A stretch of DNA of 64,000 nt from Leptospira soteropolitanensis (GCF_026151655.1 NZ_JAMQPN010000007.1:157647-221646); one strand, 5' to 3'; positions 33,760 to 45,102 are shown, numbered from the stretch's first letter. Numbers and translations: made by a program. Notes: generated by a model from the letters alone, not told the origin.

Positions 33760-36528
33760 TTAAGATAAAGCATCCTTCACAAGATCTTCTTGTTCTTTTA
33801 GGTGAGTGACCACGTGACCACAAGCAGGGCTCGGGAACTCAGAACGACCTGCGAAATGGAGACGTTTGTTCTCTGGCATTACCGCTTCGATACGATCCCT
33901 TACAAAGAACCAAGCCCCTTGGTTTTTTGGTTCTTCTTGTACCCATACAAATTTTTTCAGTTTTCCGTAACTTGTGATCATTTGTTTGATATGGTTTTCT
34001 GGGAAAGGATAGAGTTGTTCGATACGAACGACTGCTACATTTTCTAGTTTTTGTGTATCGATGGCTTTGCGTAAGTCATAGTAAACTTTACCCGAACAAA
34101 AAAGTAACTTTTCCACTTTTTCCGGTTTTGCTACTGGATCGGGAAGGATCTTTCTGAAGGCACCGGTTGTGATGTCTTCCAAACTAGAAGCTGCTTCTTT
34201 CAAACGAAGTAGGGACTTCGGTGTCATGATGATGAGTGGCTTTCTAAAACTTTGAAGGATCTGGCGACGAAGGATATGGAAATACTGAGCCGGTGTGGTC
34301 AGGTTTGCCACTTGGATATTGTCCAAAGCACAAAGTTGGAGGAATCTTTCTAACCTTGCCGAAGAGTGTTCTGGACCTTGGCCTTCATACCCGTGTGGGA
34401 GTAAACAAACAAGTCCAGACATCCTTTGCCATTTGATTTCCGAGCTGGAAATAAACTGGTCAAAAATGACCTGTGCGTTGTTAGCAAAGTCACCAAACTG
34501 GGCTTCCCACATCACAAGGCTACTCGGATCGGCAAGAGAATATCCATATTCAAATCCAAGACAAGAATATTCAGAAAGAGAGGAGTTAACAATTTCGATC
34601 TTTGCTTGTTTGTCGCTAATGTGATTGAGGAGAGTGAGTTTTTTTCCATTCACGATATCCGAAAGAGTGGCATGTCTGTGAGAAAAAGTTCCCCTTTGAG
34701 CATCTTGTCCGCCGAGACGAATCGGAAATCCATTTTCCAAAATGGAACCAAAAGATAGTGATTCTGCAAAACCCCAATCAATCGGAAGTTCTCCAGCGCC
34801 CATTTTTTTGCGGTCTTCCAATACTTTGATGTGTTTTGGGTTCGCGTTAAATCCTTGCGGGAGAGTGGTCACTGCTTTGACAATTCCACCTAATTGTTGT
34901 TGGAGGAGTTCGGTATGGACATCGGAATCCAAAGGTTCTTTTGTGTATCTCGACCAAACTCCACCAAGTGTATCAACAGTAATACGCGTATCTTTTTCTT
35001 TTGCTTGTTGGAAAGAAGTTTCTAGACCTTGTTGGATTCCATCTTTAATGAATTGGATTTCTTCAGGAGTAATATCGCCACGTTGTAACAATTTCTCTTC
35101 GTAGATAGAAATTGTTTTTGGGTGTTTTTTGATGATATCATACATCTGTGGTTGCGTGAAGGTTGGTTCATCTGTTTCGTTGTGGCCAAGTCTTCTATAA
35201 CAGATTAAATCGATGATGACATCTTTTTTGAACTTTTGACGGTATTCTAACGCAAGTTTTGTGACTCGGTAAGTAGCTTCCGGGTCATCTCCATTCACAT
35301 GGAAAATCGGAACTTGGAAACCTTTGGCAAGGTCAGTTGCATAGAGTGTGGATCTTGATTCACTTGGAAGAGTGGTAAATCCAATTTGGTTATTAATTAC
35401 AATATGGAAGGTTCCACCAACTGTATAACCTTCTAGGTTCATCATGTTGAGAGTTTCTGCAACAACACCCTGTCCTGCAAAAGCGGCATCGCCGTGGATG
35501 GCCACTGGCATAAATTTAGAACGATCCATATCCTTCGCCATTTCTTGGCGGGCACGAACTGATCCAAAAATCACAGGGTCAACGGCTTCTAAGTGGGAAG
35601 GGTTGAAGGCAAGAGAGAGTTTGACTTCTTTCCCGTAATGGGTCATAACATGATTGGAATAACCGAGGTGGTATTTTACGTCTGCATAACCGAGTTGACC
35701 TGGGTTTAGTTTTTCTTCGAACTCAGCAAAAATAAGACCTGCTGGTTTACGAATGATATTCACTAACACATTGAGTCGTCCGCGGTGCGCCATTCCAATG
35801 ACAAGGGCATCCATTTTATGTCCGCCTGCTTCTTCTACAAGAGTATCAAGCATAGGGATCATCGTTTCCCCACCTTCGAGAGAAAAACGTTTTTTCCCTA
35901 CGAATTTTTTTGCGAGAAAGTTTTCAAAACTATCTGCTTGGTACAATTTTTCAAACAAACGTAATGCGGTCTTTTTGCTAATGGGTTCACTGTTAGCAAG
36001 AGGTTCCATTCTATTTTGTAACCACTCTCTTTCCTCATCGTTGACGAGGTAGTAGTGTTCACAACCAATCGATCCGCAATAGGTTTTTTCAAACCAATCG
36101 ATCACATCTTTTAGTTTGGCTTTTCCAAGATTGGCAATTCCTGAATCGACTTCTGTTTCTAAGTCACTTTGTTTGAGTGCTTTTATTTTTAGATCGATAA
36201 ATTCCCTGTTGGGTTTATTGATTCCCAGTGGATCTAAGTTTGCTGCTAAGTGACCTTGTCTTCTGTAAGCATTGAGAAGGTTGATGATCCCAAAATCGCT
36301 GAGGGAAGAATCTTTTCTGTGTTCGGTGGAGGCATAGTTTACATAACCATTGCCCCCAAAGCCATTTCCATTGGATCCGTTTCCAGAAACGGAACTTCTT
36401 TCTAATTCCCCAAAAAAGTCGATCCAGTCTTTTGATAAACTTTGTGGATCTTCTTTGAATTGTTTGTAATACTCTTCCAATAATACGACGTTATCGCCGT
36501 ATAAACTCATCATCTGGTCGGTTGTCAT
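33760..36528 (-). CDS. sucA: 2-oxoglutarate dehydrogenase E1 component
   Basis: A 922-residue thiamine diphosphate enzyme that decarboxylates 2-oxoglutarate and passes the succinyl group to E2. The N-terminal region begins [21 protein letters not shown], the E2-contacting tail typical of OdhA/SucA. HRGRLNVL and [18 protein letters not shown] with INNQIGFTT form the cofactor-binding region, and [20 protein letters not shown] is highly conserved. It is the last gene of an operon with sucB and lpd; the start lies 34 bases after the lpd stop. The order E2-E3-E1 differs from the common sucA-sucB order. Confidence 0.96.
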   Translation of the reverse strand: MTTDQMMSLYGDNVVLLEEYYKQFKEDPQSLSKDWIDFFGELERSSVSGNGSNGNGFGGNGYVNYASTEHRKDSSLSDFGIINLLNAYRRQGHLAANLDPLGINKPNREFIDLKIKALKQSDLETEVDSGIANLGKAKLKDVIDWFEKTYCGSIGCEHYYLVNDEEREWLQNRMEPLANSEPISKKTALRLFEKLYQADSFENFLAKKFVGKKRFSLEGGETMIPMLDTLVEEAGGHKMDALVIGMAHRGRLNVLVNIIRKPAGLIFAEFEEKLNPGQLGYADVKYHLGYSNHVMTHYGKEVKLSLAFNPSHLEAVDPVIFGSVRARQEMAKDMDRSKFMPVAIHGDAAFAGQGVVAETLNMMNLEGYTVGGTFHIVINNQIGFTTLPSESRSTLYATDLAKGFQVPIFHVNGDDPEATYRVTKLALEYRQKFKKDVIIDLICYRRLGHNETDEPTFTQPQMYDIIKKHPKTISIYEEKLLQRGDITPEEIQFIKDGIQQGLETSFQQAKEKDTRITVDTLGGVWSRYTKEPLDSDVHTELLQQQLGGIVKAVTTLPQGFNANPKHIKVLEDRKKMGAGELPIDWGFAESLSFGSILENGFPIRLGGQDAQRGTFSHRHATLSDIVNGKKLTLLNHISDKQAKIEIVNSSLSEYSCLGFEYGYSLADPSSLVMWEAQFGDFANNAQVIFDQFISSSEIKWQRMSGLVCLLPHGYEGQGPEHSSARLERFLQLCALDNIQVANLTTPAQYFHILRRQILQSFRKPLIIMTPKSLLRLKEAASSLEDITTGAFRKILPDPVAKPEKVEKLLFCSGKVYYDLRKAIDTQKLENVAVVRIEQLYPFPENHIKQMITSYGKLKKFVWVQEEPKNQGAWFFVRDRIEAVMPENKRLHFAGRSEFPSPACGHVVTHLKEQEDLVKDALS

Positions 36529-36562
36529 ATTCTCTCCCTAAAACAACAAAACAACGGTTAAT

Positions 36563-37969
36563 TTACGAATGGATAGACCATTTCGCATCTGCATCCATCG
36601 CTGCTTCCCGAAGGACTTCGGAAAGAGTAGGATGGGCATGTGTAGAACGAGCAATGTCTTCTGCACTAGCACCAAATTCAAAAGCAATCGCTGCTTCTGC
36701 GATCATATCGGAGGCCCTTGGTCCAACGATATACACTCCGAGGAGTTTGTCCGTTTTTTTGTCTGCGATGACTTTGACTTGTCCATCGGTTTCATTCATG
36801 GCTTTGGCACGGGCATTGGGTTTGAACATGTACTTACCCACTTTGTATTCGATCCCTTTGGCTTTTAGTTCTTCTTCGCCTTGTCCCACCCAAGCCACTT
36901 CAGGCCAAGTGTAAACAATCCAAGGTATGGCTTTGTAGTTCACATGGCCATACTTTCCACAAATGAGTTCGGCAACAGCAATCCCTTCATCTTCTGCTTT
37001 GTGAGCAAGCATGGGGCCGTCCACCACATCCCCAATCGCATAGATATTGGGAATATTTGTTTGGAATTTGTTCAGTTCTACTTTGACGCGGCCACGGTCC
37101 GTCATCTCGACTCCAATTTCTTTGGCACCGAGTCCGTCTGTGTTCGGACGGCGACCAATGGAAACAAGAACCTTGTCTCCTTCGAGAATGGTTTTTTTGC
37201 CGTCTTTGCCTTCGATTTCGACTTCTACTTTTTTGCCTTTAACTTTGGCGCCATGCACTTTGGTTTCAAAGAGAAAGTTAATCCCTTGCTGTGTTAAGAG
37301 TCTTTCGGCTAGGTTTGCCATTGCTTGGTCAGCCGTTCCAAAAAGACGTGGCATGAGTTCCACTACAGTGACTTTGGCACCGAGTCGTAACCATACCGAT
37401 CCAAGTTCGAGTCCGATCACTCCAGCACCTACAATGATGAGGTGTTCAGGAACTGAGTCGAGGGCAATGGCATGGTCTGAGGTAACGATATTTTTTCCAT
37501 CCACAGGAAGGGGAGGAATTTCAATTGGCGTGGAACCAGTGGCAATGATGATATTGGTTCCGCTTATGGATTCTTTTTTACCATCTTCCGATGTGATAGA
37601 AACTTCAGTTTTAGAAACAAAACTAGCATGGCCCAAGTAACGAGTGATTTTATTTTTTTTCATCAGATAATCAACACCCGATGTCACCTCACTCACTACT
37701 TTGTCCTTACGAGCCATCATCTTGGCGATGTCGATTTTGACATCTTTTACAGAGATTCCATGATCGGCTAATTTGTGTTTTGTTTTATGATACTCTTCAG
37801 AAGAATCCAAAAGGGCTTTAGAGGGAATACAACCTACGTTAAGACAAGTTCCCCCGAGAGTTTTTCTTTTTTCAATGATGGCTACTTTTTTACCGAGTTG
37901 GGCTGCGCGAACCGCAGCTACATACCCACCAGGCCCGGCCCCTATGACAATGATATCGTATTGTTCCAT
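36563..37969 (-). CDS. lpd: Dihydrolipoamide dehydrogenase (E3)
   Basis: A 468-residue flavoprotein that reoxidises lipoyl groups of the E2 component with NAD+. It has an N-terminal FAD motif [18 protein letters not shown], redox-active [12 protein letters not shown], an NAD-binding [12 protein letters not shown], and the C-terminal HAHPTLSE that supplies the catalytic His. The ATG at 37969 is chosen; an in-frame TTG at 37987 would add six residues absent from the family. It lies seven bases after the sucB stop. Confidence 0.95.
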   Translation of the reverse strand: MEQYDIIVIGAGPGGYVAAVRAAQLGKKVAIIEKRKTLGGTCLNVGCIPSKALLDSSEEYHKTKHKLADHGISVKDVKIDIAKMMARKDKVVSEVTSGVDYLMKKNKITRYLGHASFVSKTEVSITSEDGKKESISGTNIIIATGSTPIEIPPLPVDGKNIVTSDHAIALDSVPEHLIIVGAGVIGLELGSVWLRLGAKVTVVELMPRLFGTADQAMANLAERLLTQQGINFLFETKVHGAKVKGKKVEVEIEGKDGKKTILEGDKVLVSIGRRPNTDGLGAKEIGVEMTDRGRVKVELNKFQTNIPNIYAIGDVVDGPMLAHKAEDEGIAVAELICGKYGHVNYKAIPWIVYTWPEVAWVGQGEEELKAKGIEYKVGKYMFKPNARAKAMNETDGQVKVIADKKTDKLLGVYIVGPRASDMIAEAAIAFEFGASAEDIARSTHAHPTLSEVLREAAMDADAKWSIHS

Positions 37970-37976
37970 AAAATCT

Positions 37977-39206
37977 TTAAACCTCAAAGAGGAGTCTAGT
38001 TGGGTCCTCTACCATTTCTTTGATTTTTACAAGAAACTGAACCGCTTCCTTTCCATCCACGATTCTGTGGTCATAAGAAAGAGCCAGATACATCATGGGG
38101 CGAATCACAATTTGGTCATTCACAACAACGGCGCGTTTAACGATGTTGTGCATTCCTAGAATTCCCGATTGGGGAGGGTTGAGGATGGGTGTTGACATCA
38201 TCGATCCATACACTCCACCATTGGAGATGGAGAAAGTTCCGCCTTCCATATCTTCGAGAGAGATTTTCCCGTCTTTGACTTTACCGGCAAGCCTTGCGAT
38301 CTCTTGTTCGACTCCAGCAAAACTCAGTAGGTCGGCATTTCGCACAATCGGAACCACAAGACCTTTTGGTCCACCCACAGCCACTCCGATGTCGTAATAG
38401 TTTTTGTAGACGATGTCTGTTCCGCGAATTTCTGCATTGATGGCAGGGAATGCCTTGAGGGCTGCCACCGCTGCCTTTGTAAAAAGAGACATGAACCCAA
38501 GACCCACACCGTGAGTTTCTTTGAACTTGTCTTTGTATTTATTGCGAAGTTCCATAATCGGAGACATATCCACTTCGTTGAAAGTGGTGAGGATGGCTGC
38601 GGTATGTTGTGCATTTACAAGTCGATTAGCAATGGTTTGGCGAAGTTTTGTCATCGGCACCACAGTTTCTCTTGGTCCCGCATTTGCCGAAACGACAACC
38701 GCTTTGGGAATTTCAGGACTTGTCGCTGCTTTCGGAGCACTAGCTGAGCTTGCGCCACCTTTTTCCATAAAAAGAATTACATCTTCTTTTGTGATTTGAC
38801 CGTTGCGACCGGTTCCTGTGATTTTTGAAATATCTAATTTATTTTCTTCGATGAGTTTGCGAGCCGCAGGAGGAAGTCCCTCGTTCACTTTGCCCGTGTT
38901 AGGTTGGGCACTTGGTGTTTCCGCTTTCGGAGCCGCGCCACCGGAACTTGCAGGAGCCGCCGCAACAGCACCTTCTTCAATCGTACCCATAATATCACGC
39001 ACATGAACCACATCCCCCACCTTTTTGGTGATGGATTTTAAAACCCCAGAAGTGGGAGCAGGAATCTCTAATGAGACTTTGTCTGTTTCTAAAATAGCGA
39101 GCACTTCGTCTACTTTTACGGCATCGCCTTCTTTTTTGGTCCAAGCACTGATGGTCGCTTCGGTTACGGATTCCCCCATCTCGGGGACTTTGATTTCTAT
39201 TGCCAT
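37977..39206 (-). CDS. sucB: Dihydrolipoyl succinyltransferase (E2 of 2-oxoglutarate dehydrogenase)
   Basis: A 409-residue protein with three domains. The N-terminal lipoyl domain carries the lipoyl-lysine in [14 protein letters not shown], a Pro/Ala-rich linker follows, and the E3-binding domain is [19 protein letters not shown]. The C-terminal catalytic domain has the His/Asp pair in SYDHRIVDG. The single lipoyl domain and the ETDKV sequence fit the succinyl rather than acetyl enzyme, and so does the sucA neighbour. AAGGAA precedes the ATG. First gene of the operon, divergent from the carbonic anhydrase gene. Confidence 0.95.
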   Translation of the reverse strand: MAIEIKVPEMGESVTEATISAWTKKEGDAVKVDEVLAILETDKVSLEIPAPTSGVLKSITKKVGDVVHVRDIMGTIEEGAVAAAPASSGGAAPKAETPSAQPNTGKVNEGLPPAARKLIEENKLDISKITGTGRNGQITKEDVILFMEKGGASSASAPKAATSPEIPKAVVVSANAGPRETVVPMTKLRQTIANRLVNAQHTAAILTTFNEVDMSPIMELRNKYKDKFKETHGVGLGFMSLFTKAAVAALKAFPAINAEIRGTDIVYKNYYDIGVAVGGPKGLVVPIVRNADLLSFAGVEQEIARLAGKVKDGKISLEDMEGGTFSISNGGVYGSMMSTPILNPPQSGILGMHNIVKRAVVVNDQIVIRPMMYLALSYDHRIVDGKEAVQFLVKIKEMVEDPTRLLFEV

Positions 39207-39364
39207 GAAATGTTCCTTAGCAGGTTTTTAGAGAAAAATAGCGTTTTTGAGGAGTGAGATCCCATTTGAATCTAAGACTACCGTAACTTACTTAAAGGTA
39301 AAAACGCAAGCGGAAAAAACGAAAAGACCTTGAGTTTCAGTTTGGTCACCATTGTGTAGCAGGT

Positions 39365-39898
39365 ATGATCCGAACGTTTCAAGGCCATACACCTTCCCTC
39401 CACCCTACGGCCTGGGTGGCACCTTCAGCAGATGTACTGGGAAAGGTTACGATTGGTGAAGAATCCTCCATTTGGTTCCAATGTGTGTTAAGAGGTGACG
39501 TAAATACCATTACCATTGGCAAACATGTGAACATCCAAGACATGACTCTCGTACATGTGGCAAGAGATCTTTATCCTGTGACCATCGGAGATTATGTATC
39601 CATTGGCCACCATGCTACCATCCACGGTTGTGTTTTGCGGGATCATAGTTTTGTTGGTATGGGAGCCATGCTTATGGACGATGTGGAGATTGGAGAATGG
39701 TCTTTTGTGGGTGCCGGATCTCTTGTTCCCCCTGGAAAAAAAATCCCTCCAGGAGTACTTGTGATGGGAAGCCCTGCCAAAATCATCCGAGACATCACAG
39801 ACAAGGACCGGGAAATCATCACGCGCACTGCAAACAATTATGTGAAGTATAAAGAAAACTATCGTACAGAAGGCATTGGGGGCACATCCCTTTCCTAA
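39365..39898 (+). CDS. Gamma-class carbonic anhydrase-like protein
   Basis: A 177-residue left-handed beta-helix protein of the hexapeptide-repeat (LbH) superfamily. The three zinc-ligand His residues are visible in [19 protein letters not shown] and its second His. The IQDMTLVH and [14 protein letters not shown] repeats are typical. Such proteins (YrdA, PaaY, Cam group) bind zinc or iron; not all are active carbonic anhydrases. A hairpin encloses its stop codon in the loop. Confidence 0.87.
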   Translation: MIRTFQGHTPSLHPTAWVAPSADVLGKVTIGEESSIWFQCVLRGDVNTITIGKHVNIQDMTLVHVARDLYPVTIGDYVSIGHHATIHGCVLRDHSFVGMGAMLMDDVEIGEWSFVGAGSLVPPGKKIPPGVLVMGSPAKIIRDITDKDREIITRTANNYVKYKENYRTEGIGGTSLS

Positions 39899-40020
39899 CG
39901 GAAAGGGACCGGGTCATCCGCTCCAATCTTTCTTGCAGGCTGCAAGAAAGGATTTCCGCTACTCCCCCTTGTGCAGGGAGAGGAAGACAACCGATACCCC
40001 ATTGACTGGAACCATTCTAA
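39887..40020. repeat. Cluster of hairpins, candidate intergenic repeat element
   Basis: Three inverted repeats follow each other. TCCCTTTCC/GGAAAGGGA (39887-39908) holds the preceding stop codon in its loop. CTTTCTTGCAG/CTGCAAGAAAG (39928-39950) has an 11-base stem and one-base loop. CTCCC/GGGAG begins near 39961. The sequence is more GC-rich and more symmetric than its surroundings and has no convincing coding capacity. This is the usual look of a small dispersed bacterial repeat (REP/MITE-like) or a strong terminator block. That it is repeated elsewhere in the genome cannot be tested here. Confidence 0.45.
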
Positions 40021-40094
40021 AGCTTCCTTCCTATTTTGACTAAATCCCTTGACCGTAACGGGAAAGTTTCTTTTTTTATAAGAGAGGTTAAAAT

Positions 40095-40316
40095 TTGTAT
40101 ACACTCATTCGTTTCGAAGATGTAGAACTTGCGCACATCCAAGTAGAGAAGGGAGGAGTAAAATCTTTTCCCTGTGGTTTTGATTCCTCTAAACAAACAA
40201 TGGAAAAATCATCCCAAAGATTAGATCTAAAAAAAATCCGAGTGGCTGTGGCCAAATCCGCTAATGCCGATTCCGATATTTGTGGGATTTGTGTAGGTGC
40301 CTTGTATTCACATTAA
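40095..40316 (+). CDS. Small cysteine-containing protein, 73 residues
   Basis: A TTG start with GAGAGG nine bases upstream opens a frame of 73 codons. The translation has alternating polar and hydrophobic residues and ends DICGICVGALYSH, with a CxxC pair and a terminal His that could bind a metal. No family was recognised. It is short, so real coding is not certain; the good ribosome site and the end before a gene-free region favour it. Confidence 0.45.
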   Translation: MYTLIRFEDVELAHIQVEKGGVKSFPCGFDSSKQTMEKSSQRLDLKKIRVAVAKSANADSDICGICVGALYSH

Positions 40317-40522
40317 ATAAAATTCTACTTAGGTGTTTGATTAGTAATCCTTTAAAAATCGTCTTTTCCTTATAACAGAAGTAACTTTGTCCTATGAATG
40401 TAAGTTTATTGGACGAAGTTAGTATATTTAGATTATCCTAATATAAACCGAACATTCCATTTTTGCCTCCTCCTGTCATTCTCTCAAATTTCGCTTGCCA
40501 AGTGTTTAAGATTTGATGTTAG

Positions 40523-40552
40523 TTGACAATTTGATTGTTTGATTTTTGTTAT
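40523..40552 (+). promoter_or_regulatory. Sigma-70-type promoter before the 40.6 kb lipoprotein gene
   Basis: A perfect -35 TTGACA (40523-40528) is followed after 18 bases by TGTTAT (40547-40552), a reasonable -10. Transcription would begin near 40559, giving a 38-base leader with AAAGG before the ATG at 40597. The 280-base stretch from 40317 to 40596 holds nothing else that I can identify. Confidence 0.45.
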
Positions 40553-40596
40553 GCGATCTTGTTTTGATATATTTTCTTGTTCTAAAAAGGATAATT

Positions 40597-41373
40597 ATGA
40601 AAAAAATTTTAGTATTAGTTTTGGTAACGTTTGGTTGTAATTCTTACCAAAGATATAATTTGCCAATAGATAAAAAAAACACCAAGTTAACGACAAAAAA
40701 CATTGCCCTTATAGGTTTTTATCCTTATTCTTATAAACATGAAGTCGAAGGTCGATACACAAGAGTTACGGCCACTTTGGACTATAATCAATCTTTGAAA
40801 CCAAATTTTGCAAAAGGGAAACCCATTCAAAGTTTTAGTAAAGTCGGTGAAAACTCGAAAATATCCTATGAAAACTGTGTGTCTTTTGTAAAAGATTATC
40901 TTCAAACCGTCAAAGTGAGTGGTAAACAGGAATTGGAGAGTTTCATTGATTTTGAAATGATAGGTTCAAAAACAATACCTAAGTGTAAAGTTAAAACAGA
41001 TAATATCGATTTTTACATTACCGGAGTTTTAGGTGAGCCATTTTCTGGGCCTCAGGAAAGGCCATTTCGATTAGTGAATGAATTAAAAAGTGCACTTTCT
41101 CTTCTTACATTGTTCATTTTTCCTACAGAAAAAAATATAGAAGTTGATTCCAAATTTTATGTGTACGACTCCCGTTTGAACTTATTGGAAGTTAGTGATT
41201 ATAAAAGAGATATGATTAATACAACTTCTTGGTGGTTTAATCTGAATCTTGATGATAAAGAAAATGTTTCAGAAGACCAACATGTTGGTAGAGTTAGATC
41301 CCAAGAGAACATTGTAAAAGAGTTTCAATTTGATTTTCTGCAAAAATACATAGAGAAGAAAGAATCATTATAA
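40597..41373 (+). CDS. Predicted lipoprotein of unknown function, 258 residues
   Basis: The frame is open from 40546, but the ATG at 40597 with AAAGG upstream starts a lipoprotein signal (MKKILVLVLVTFGCNSY, lipobox Cys at 14) and is preferred. The mature part has one central hydrophobic helix (LKSALSLLTLFIFP) and otherwise mixed polar sequence. No family was recognised. It stands alone between gene-free stretches in an AT-rich accessory region. Confidence 0.72.
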   Translation: MKKILVLVLVTFGCNSYQRYNLPIDKKNTKLTTKNIALIGFYPYSYKHEVEGRYTRVTATLDYNQSLKPNFAKGKPIQSFSKVGENSKISYENCVSFVKDYLQTVKVSGKQELESFIDFEMIGSKTIPKCKVKTDNIDFYITGVLGEPFSGPQERPFRLVNELKSALSLLTLFIFPTEKNIEVDSKFYVYDSRLNLLEVSDYKRDMINTTSWWFNLNLDDKENVSEDQHVGRVRSQENIVKEFQFDFLQKYIEKKESL

Positions 41374-41550
41374 TCCTAGTGTATCATATCAATTTGAGTA
41401 CAAAGTGTTTGCATTTGAATTAAATCTTCGTAGTATCCCTTATCCTTCATTGACAAATATCAAGAGGGACTTTCCATGAAAAGAGAACAACGGAGTTGAT
41501 TCTTATTCTTATTTAATTAACTTTAGATATGTTAGTTGAGGGAAAAAGAA

Positions 41551-43266
41551 TTGAAAAATGTAAATGTAAATTTAGTTGAAAACTTTCTTACTGAATCGGA
41601 TGTCATTATCTCTCGCACGGACACAAAGGGTTTGATTACCTATGTATCTCCCGACTTTGCAAGAATTTCCGAATATTCAGCAGAAGAGATGATTGGAAAA
41701 CCACATAACATAGTTAGGCATCCCGATATGCCTAAGGTTGTATTTGAAGAAATGTGGGAGTTTATTAAAGTGGGGCTCCCTTGGACGGGAGCTGTGAAAA
41801 ACAGGGCAAAATCGGGAAATTTTTATTGGGTGGATGCAACTATCACGCCTATTTTAAACGAAAAAAGACAAGTGATCGGTTATGTATCTGTCCGCAAAAA
41901 ATTAGCGGATGAAAAAAAAGAATATTATGAACAATTGTACAAGAAAATAGGCAAAAAGTCTTTTTCATTAGTTAAAAAAAAGAAAATATCAAAAAATATT
42001 CGCTCGGTTAAATTGTATGAAGTATTTTTTGTTTTCTTAAGTTCTCTTCCTTTCCTCAGTCTTCTTTTTTTACAAATTTACGAAAAACCTCTGTTTTGTG
42101 GCATTTTGTTTTTTTTGCAGACTCTTATTGCTTCTTCTTTTATTTTTGTCCTCGCTCAAAAAAACAAAAAATTGCAAAGAGCTACCGAATCTGTTATCTC
42201 TGTATCTTCGGGAAGGTTCCAATATCCAGATCATTTTCACAATGATAGTAGTGATGAAGTGAAAATTATGTTACTGTCTATGAAAAGTATGAGTATCAAT
42301 CTTTGGGGGATTGTTTCTCAAATTCAAAAAGCGACGGATGTCTCCATTCGCATATCCAAAGAATTGGTAGACCTTACCAATCATTTTTTTAGTTCTACCC
42401 ACTCAATGGCTTCTGGAAGTGAAGAAGCGGCGGCCTGTATGGAGGAATTGACTTCGGCCCTTGATAATATCAAACAAATTACTGCGAGTCATTCGGTTAT
42501 TATGTCAGACATGAAAGATTATATGAACGCAGTGAATCAAAATTTAAAGGGAACTCAAAATGCATTAAAAGGTCTGGACGACTTGTCCACAAGATCAACA
42601 GAAAAAGCCGATGCGGGAAAACAAAAAATTTCGGAATCGTTAGAGGGTATGGAATCCATCCAACAGGTTTCAGGTAAAATATTGAATATCGTCTCTATCA
42701 TTTCAGAAATTGCCGATAGAACTAATTTGCTTTCGTTAAATGCATCGATCGAAGCTGCCAGGGCAGGGAATTATGGTGCCGGTTTTGCGATTGTTGCAAA
42801 AGAAATGATGGGTTTGAATGAACAAATTGCCGTTTCCGTAGAAGAAATAAAAAATTACGTTGATGAAACTTTAGCAGTGATCAAAGAAACATCCCTCAAA
42901 GTGAACGAAGCATCAATGGAAGTTTTTTCTGTAGCTGACTTGTTTAATGAAATGAAATCGATTCTAAAAAAAGTGGTAGCATCGTTGTATCATGATATAC
43001 AAGAGTCTACAAGGGTAAAGTTGAAGTTGGATTCGGTGGAGGATCAGGTAAGACAAATTGATCAATCTGTATTAGAAGCAAATTTAGCTTCGAAACAAAT
43101 TTCCAATATCCTTCTTGGGCTTTCTGAACAGGCTCAAGTGATCGCTTATAAATCAGAAACTTTGCATGAAAAGAGTTCGCTTGTGGTTTCTGAACCGAAG
43201 AAGATTATGGATTTAGTTGAACACTATCATACTGGAGAAACAGAAGTTTTTGAAGTAACGTCATAA
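41551..43266 (+). CDS. Aer-like PAS-domain chemoreceptor
   Basis: A 571-residue methyl-accepting chemotaxis protein. The N-terminal PAS domain has the Aer-family run [17 protein letters not shown], then [20 protein letters not shown], typical of FAD- or heme-binding redox sensors. Two close membrane helices follow (about 165-210), with no large periplasmic domain. The signalling hairpin tip is [19 protein letters not shown]. The usual AxEVRKLAE segment after the tip is replaced by [13 protein letters not shown] at 41551 preceded by GAGGG is preferred to a TTG at 41536. It probably steers cells by redox state or oxygen, and lies near the nitrite-reduction cluster. Confidence 0.88.
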   Translation: MKNVNVNLVENFLTESDVIISRTDTKGLITYVSPDFARISEYSAEEMIGKPHNIVRHPDMPKVVFEEMWEFIKVGLPWTGAVKNRAKSGNFYWVDATITPILNEKRQVIGYVSVRKKLADEKKEYYEQLYKKIGKKSFSLVKKKKISKNIRSVKLYEVFFVFLSSLPFLSLLFLQIYEKPLFCGILFFLQTLIASSFIFVLAQKNKKLQRATESVISVSSGRFQYPDHFHNDSSDEVKIMLLSMKSMSINLWGIVSQIQKATDVSIRISKELVDLTNHFFSSTHSMASGSEEAAACMEELTSALDNIKQITASHSVIMSDMKDYMNAVNQNLKGTQNALKGLDDLSTRSTEKADAGKQKISESLEGMESIQQVSGKILNIVSIISEIADRTNLLSLNASIEAARAGNYGAGFAIVAKEMMGLNEQIAVSVEEIKNYVDETLAVIKETSLKVNEASMEVFSVADLFNEMKSILKKVVASLYHDIQESTRVKLKLDSVEDQVRQIDQSVLEANLASKQISNILLGLSEQAQVIAYKSETLHEKSSLVVSEPKKIMDLVEHYHTGETEVFEVTS

Positions 43267-43310
43267 GTTGATTGATTCAAAATTTAGCAAAGAGTAAGTA
43301 AGATAAAAGT

Positions 43311-43338
43311 GTGGATTCGCATACTAAATGCGATCCAC
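43311..43338 (-). terminator. Hairpin at the end of the GAF-GAF-phosphatase gene
   Basis: Read on the minus strand, GTGGATCGCAT and ATGCGAATCCAC pair as an 11-base stem with one bulged base. The stop codon of the phosphatase gene is in the loop, and ACTTTTATCTT follows. It probably ends that transcript; it also sits 44 bases after the convergent chemoreceptor gene. Confidence 0.5.
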
Positions 43339-45102
43339 AAGTAGGATCGTTACATCGTCTGCAAATTCGTTGGACCCTACATAGTCTTTGGCAGCTTGGA
43401 TAAGATGATTGGCTGCGTTTTGAGTATTTAAAGTTTTAGAATTCAGAATTGCTTTTTGAAATAAATCTTCATCATAACGTTTGTTATGGTCTTTTGACAT
43501 ATGTTCTGTGATTCCGTCGGTATACATGACAAGACGATTTCCTGGCAAAAAAGGAAAGGTTTTTTCCTCATAAAAAAGATCGGGGATAAGCCCTAAAATT
43601 TTTCCTTTTACATCTAACTGCAATATAGGTGAGTCTTTTTGATCGAGTAAAAATGGGGCGTGGTGGCCCGCATTAGCACAAAGGATCGTGTTGTTTTTTA
43701 AATCGATAATTCCGTAAAATGCGGTGAGAAAATTCCCTGCCAATTTTCCATACAACATGTGGTTCAGAGTAGTTAAAAAAAGTGAAGGGCTAAGTTTGAT
43801 GTCTTGTTCAAAGTTTTTTAAAACCATGTGAGCCATTGCCGCAAGGACTGCTGCAGAAAGTCCATGACCAGATATATCGGCAATCAAAATGGAAAACTTA
43901 GAATCTTCTAATTCCGTAACATCATAAAAATCACCGCCAACTTGTTCCAATGGGATATGAGATACGCCATAGGCTAGTTTGTTGGAACTAGGAAGTGTGG
44001 ATGGCATAATTTTTTTCATAATGTTTTTTGCGCGGTTTAATTCTTTTCCGGTATCTACGATTTGATGGAAAAGTTGAGCATTTTTAATCGTGCTACTGAG
44101 TCTTGAAGCAATATTTGTTAATAAATCTAAATCTGAATGTTGGAAGGCGTATCCTGAAAGTTTGTTGTTGATGCTAATGACACCAAGAAGTTCATCTTGA
44201 AAAATAAGTGGTGCTGAGATCAAAGATTTGGATTCAAATTTGTAAGGAGAAAGTTTGTTATATCTCGGATCTAAATCGAGATTGTGAATGAGTAGGCTTT
44301 CTTTTTTATCTGCAACCCAACCGGAAACACCAGTTCCATAAGGAACTTTTATTTGTTCATATGCATCTTCTGGAATTCCTTTGGCGGAAAGTATACTTAA
44401 TTCTTGTTTTTCCGGATTGGCAAGGTAAATGGTTCCAGAGGAGGCTCCGAGGTATTCCAAAACTCGATTTAGAATCCATTTTCCTAATTCATTTAAACTT
44501 TTTTCAGAAACGGATAGTCTTTCAAATTCATTTAACAGAGATAATTCGAGGATGCGTTTGTCTAAACTGTCTTTTGTGTTTGCATTTTGGATAGCAGTGG
44601 CGGCCACTTCAGACAAAGAAATTAAATATTCTAAATCGGATGAATCAAATAAACGATTGTTCGTTTTGTTGATTACCTCAAGAGTTCCGATGAGTCTTTC
44701 CTCGACAAACAGTGGAACACAAATTAGGGATTTTGTTTTAAATCCAGTGCGTTTGTCCATACTTGCATTAAATCTTGGATCTTTATAAGCATCTTCTAAT
44801 GCGATGGGCTTTTTCTCTTTAGCAACCATTCCAACAATACCTTCACCTAACTCTAGCCTTGCGTATTGTTGTATGATCTCCCCTTTTTCTCCTAAAGCCA
44901 CTTCGCAATACAAAAATTCTTCATCTTCTAAAAGGAAAAGGGAACTTGCCTCTGCTTCGAGTAAATCTTTGGAATACAACATGATTAGCGGGAGTAATTG
45001 GTGCAAATCTAGATTTGCATTCAAAATAGAAGAAATATGGAGTAGGCTACGAAACTTACTTAAGCTAGTGAGCGGATCTAAAGTCATGGGGCACCAAACC
45101 AT
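43324..45102 (-). CDS. GAF-GAF-SpoIIE (PP2C) serine phosphatase
   Basis: A 592-residue cytoplasmic signalling protein. Two GAF domains occupy about residues 25-180 (ALGEKGEIIQQYARLELGEG, then TLEVINKT) and 200-360 (GVSGWVADKKESL). The C-terminal PP2C domain has VGGDFYDVTELED, ADISGHGLSAAVLAAMAH and RLVMYTDGITEHM. GAF domains sense small molecules, often cyclic nucleotides. AGGTG precedes the ATG at 45102; an in-frame ATG at 45087 is the alternative. It is divergent from nirK, with a Crp/Fnr-type box between them, so it could share that regulation. Confidence 0.9.
   Translation of the reverse strand: MVWCPMTLDPLTSLSKFRSLLHISSILNANLDLHQLLPLIMLYSKDLLEAEASSLFLLEDEEFLYCEVALGEKGEIIQQYARLELGEGIVGMVAKEKKPIALEDAYKDPRFNASMDKRTGFKTKSLICVPLFVEERLIGTLEVINKTNNRLFDSSDLEYLISLSEVAATAIQNANTKDSLDKRILELSLLNEFERLSVSEKSLNELGKWILNRVLEYLGASSGTIYLANPEKQELSILSAKGIPEDAYEQIKVPYGTGVSGWVADKKESLLIHNLDLDPRYNKLSPYKFESKSLISAPLIFQDELLGVISINNKLSGYAFQHSDLDLLTNIASRLSSTIKNAQLFHQIVDTGKELNRAKNIMKKIMPSTLPSSNKLAYGVSHIPLEQVGGDFYDVTELEDSKFSILIADISGHGLSAAVLAAMAHMVLKNFEQDIKLSPSLFLTTLNHMLYGKLAGNFLTAFYGIIDLKNNTILCANAGHHAPFLLDQKDSPILQLDVKGKILGLIPDLFYEEKTFPFLPGNRLVMYTDGITEHMSKDHNKRYDEDLFQKAILNSKTLNTQNAANHLIQAAKDYVGSNEFADDVTILLVDRI

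Noticed and set aside
37047..37640. 197-codon open frame antisense to lpd
   Set aside because: Fully contained in lpd, low-complexity Ser/Thr/Pro translation, typical shadow of a Gly/Val-rich gene.
39895..40104. 69-codon minus-strand frame over the hairpin cluster
   Set aside because: The translation includes the hairpin arms and has no ribosome site; the DNA structure explains the sequence better.
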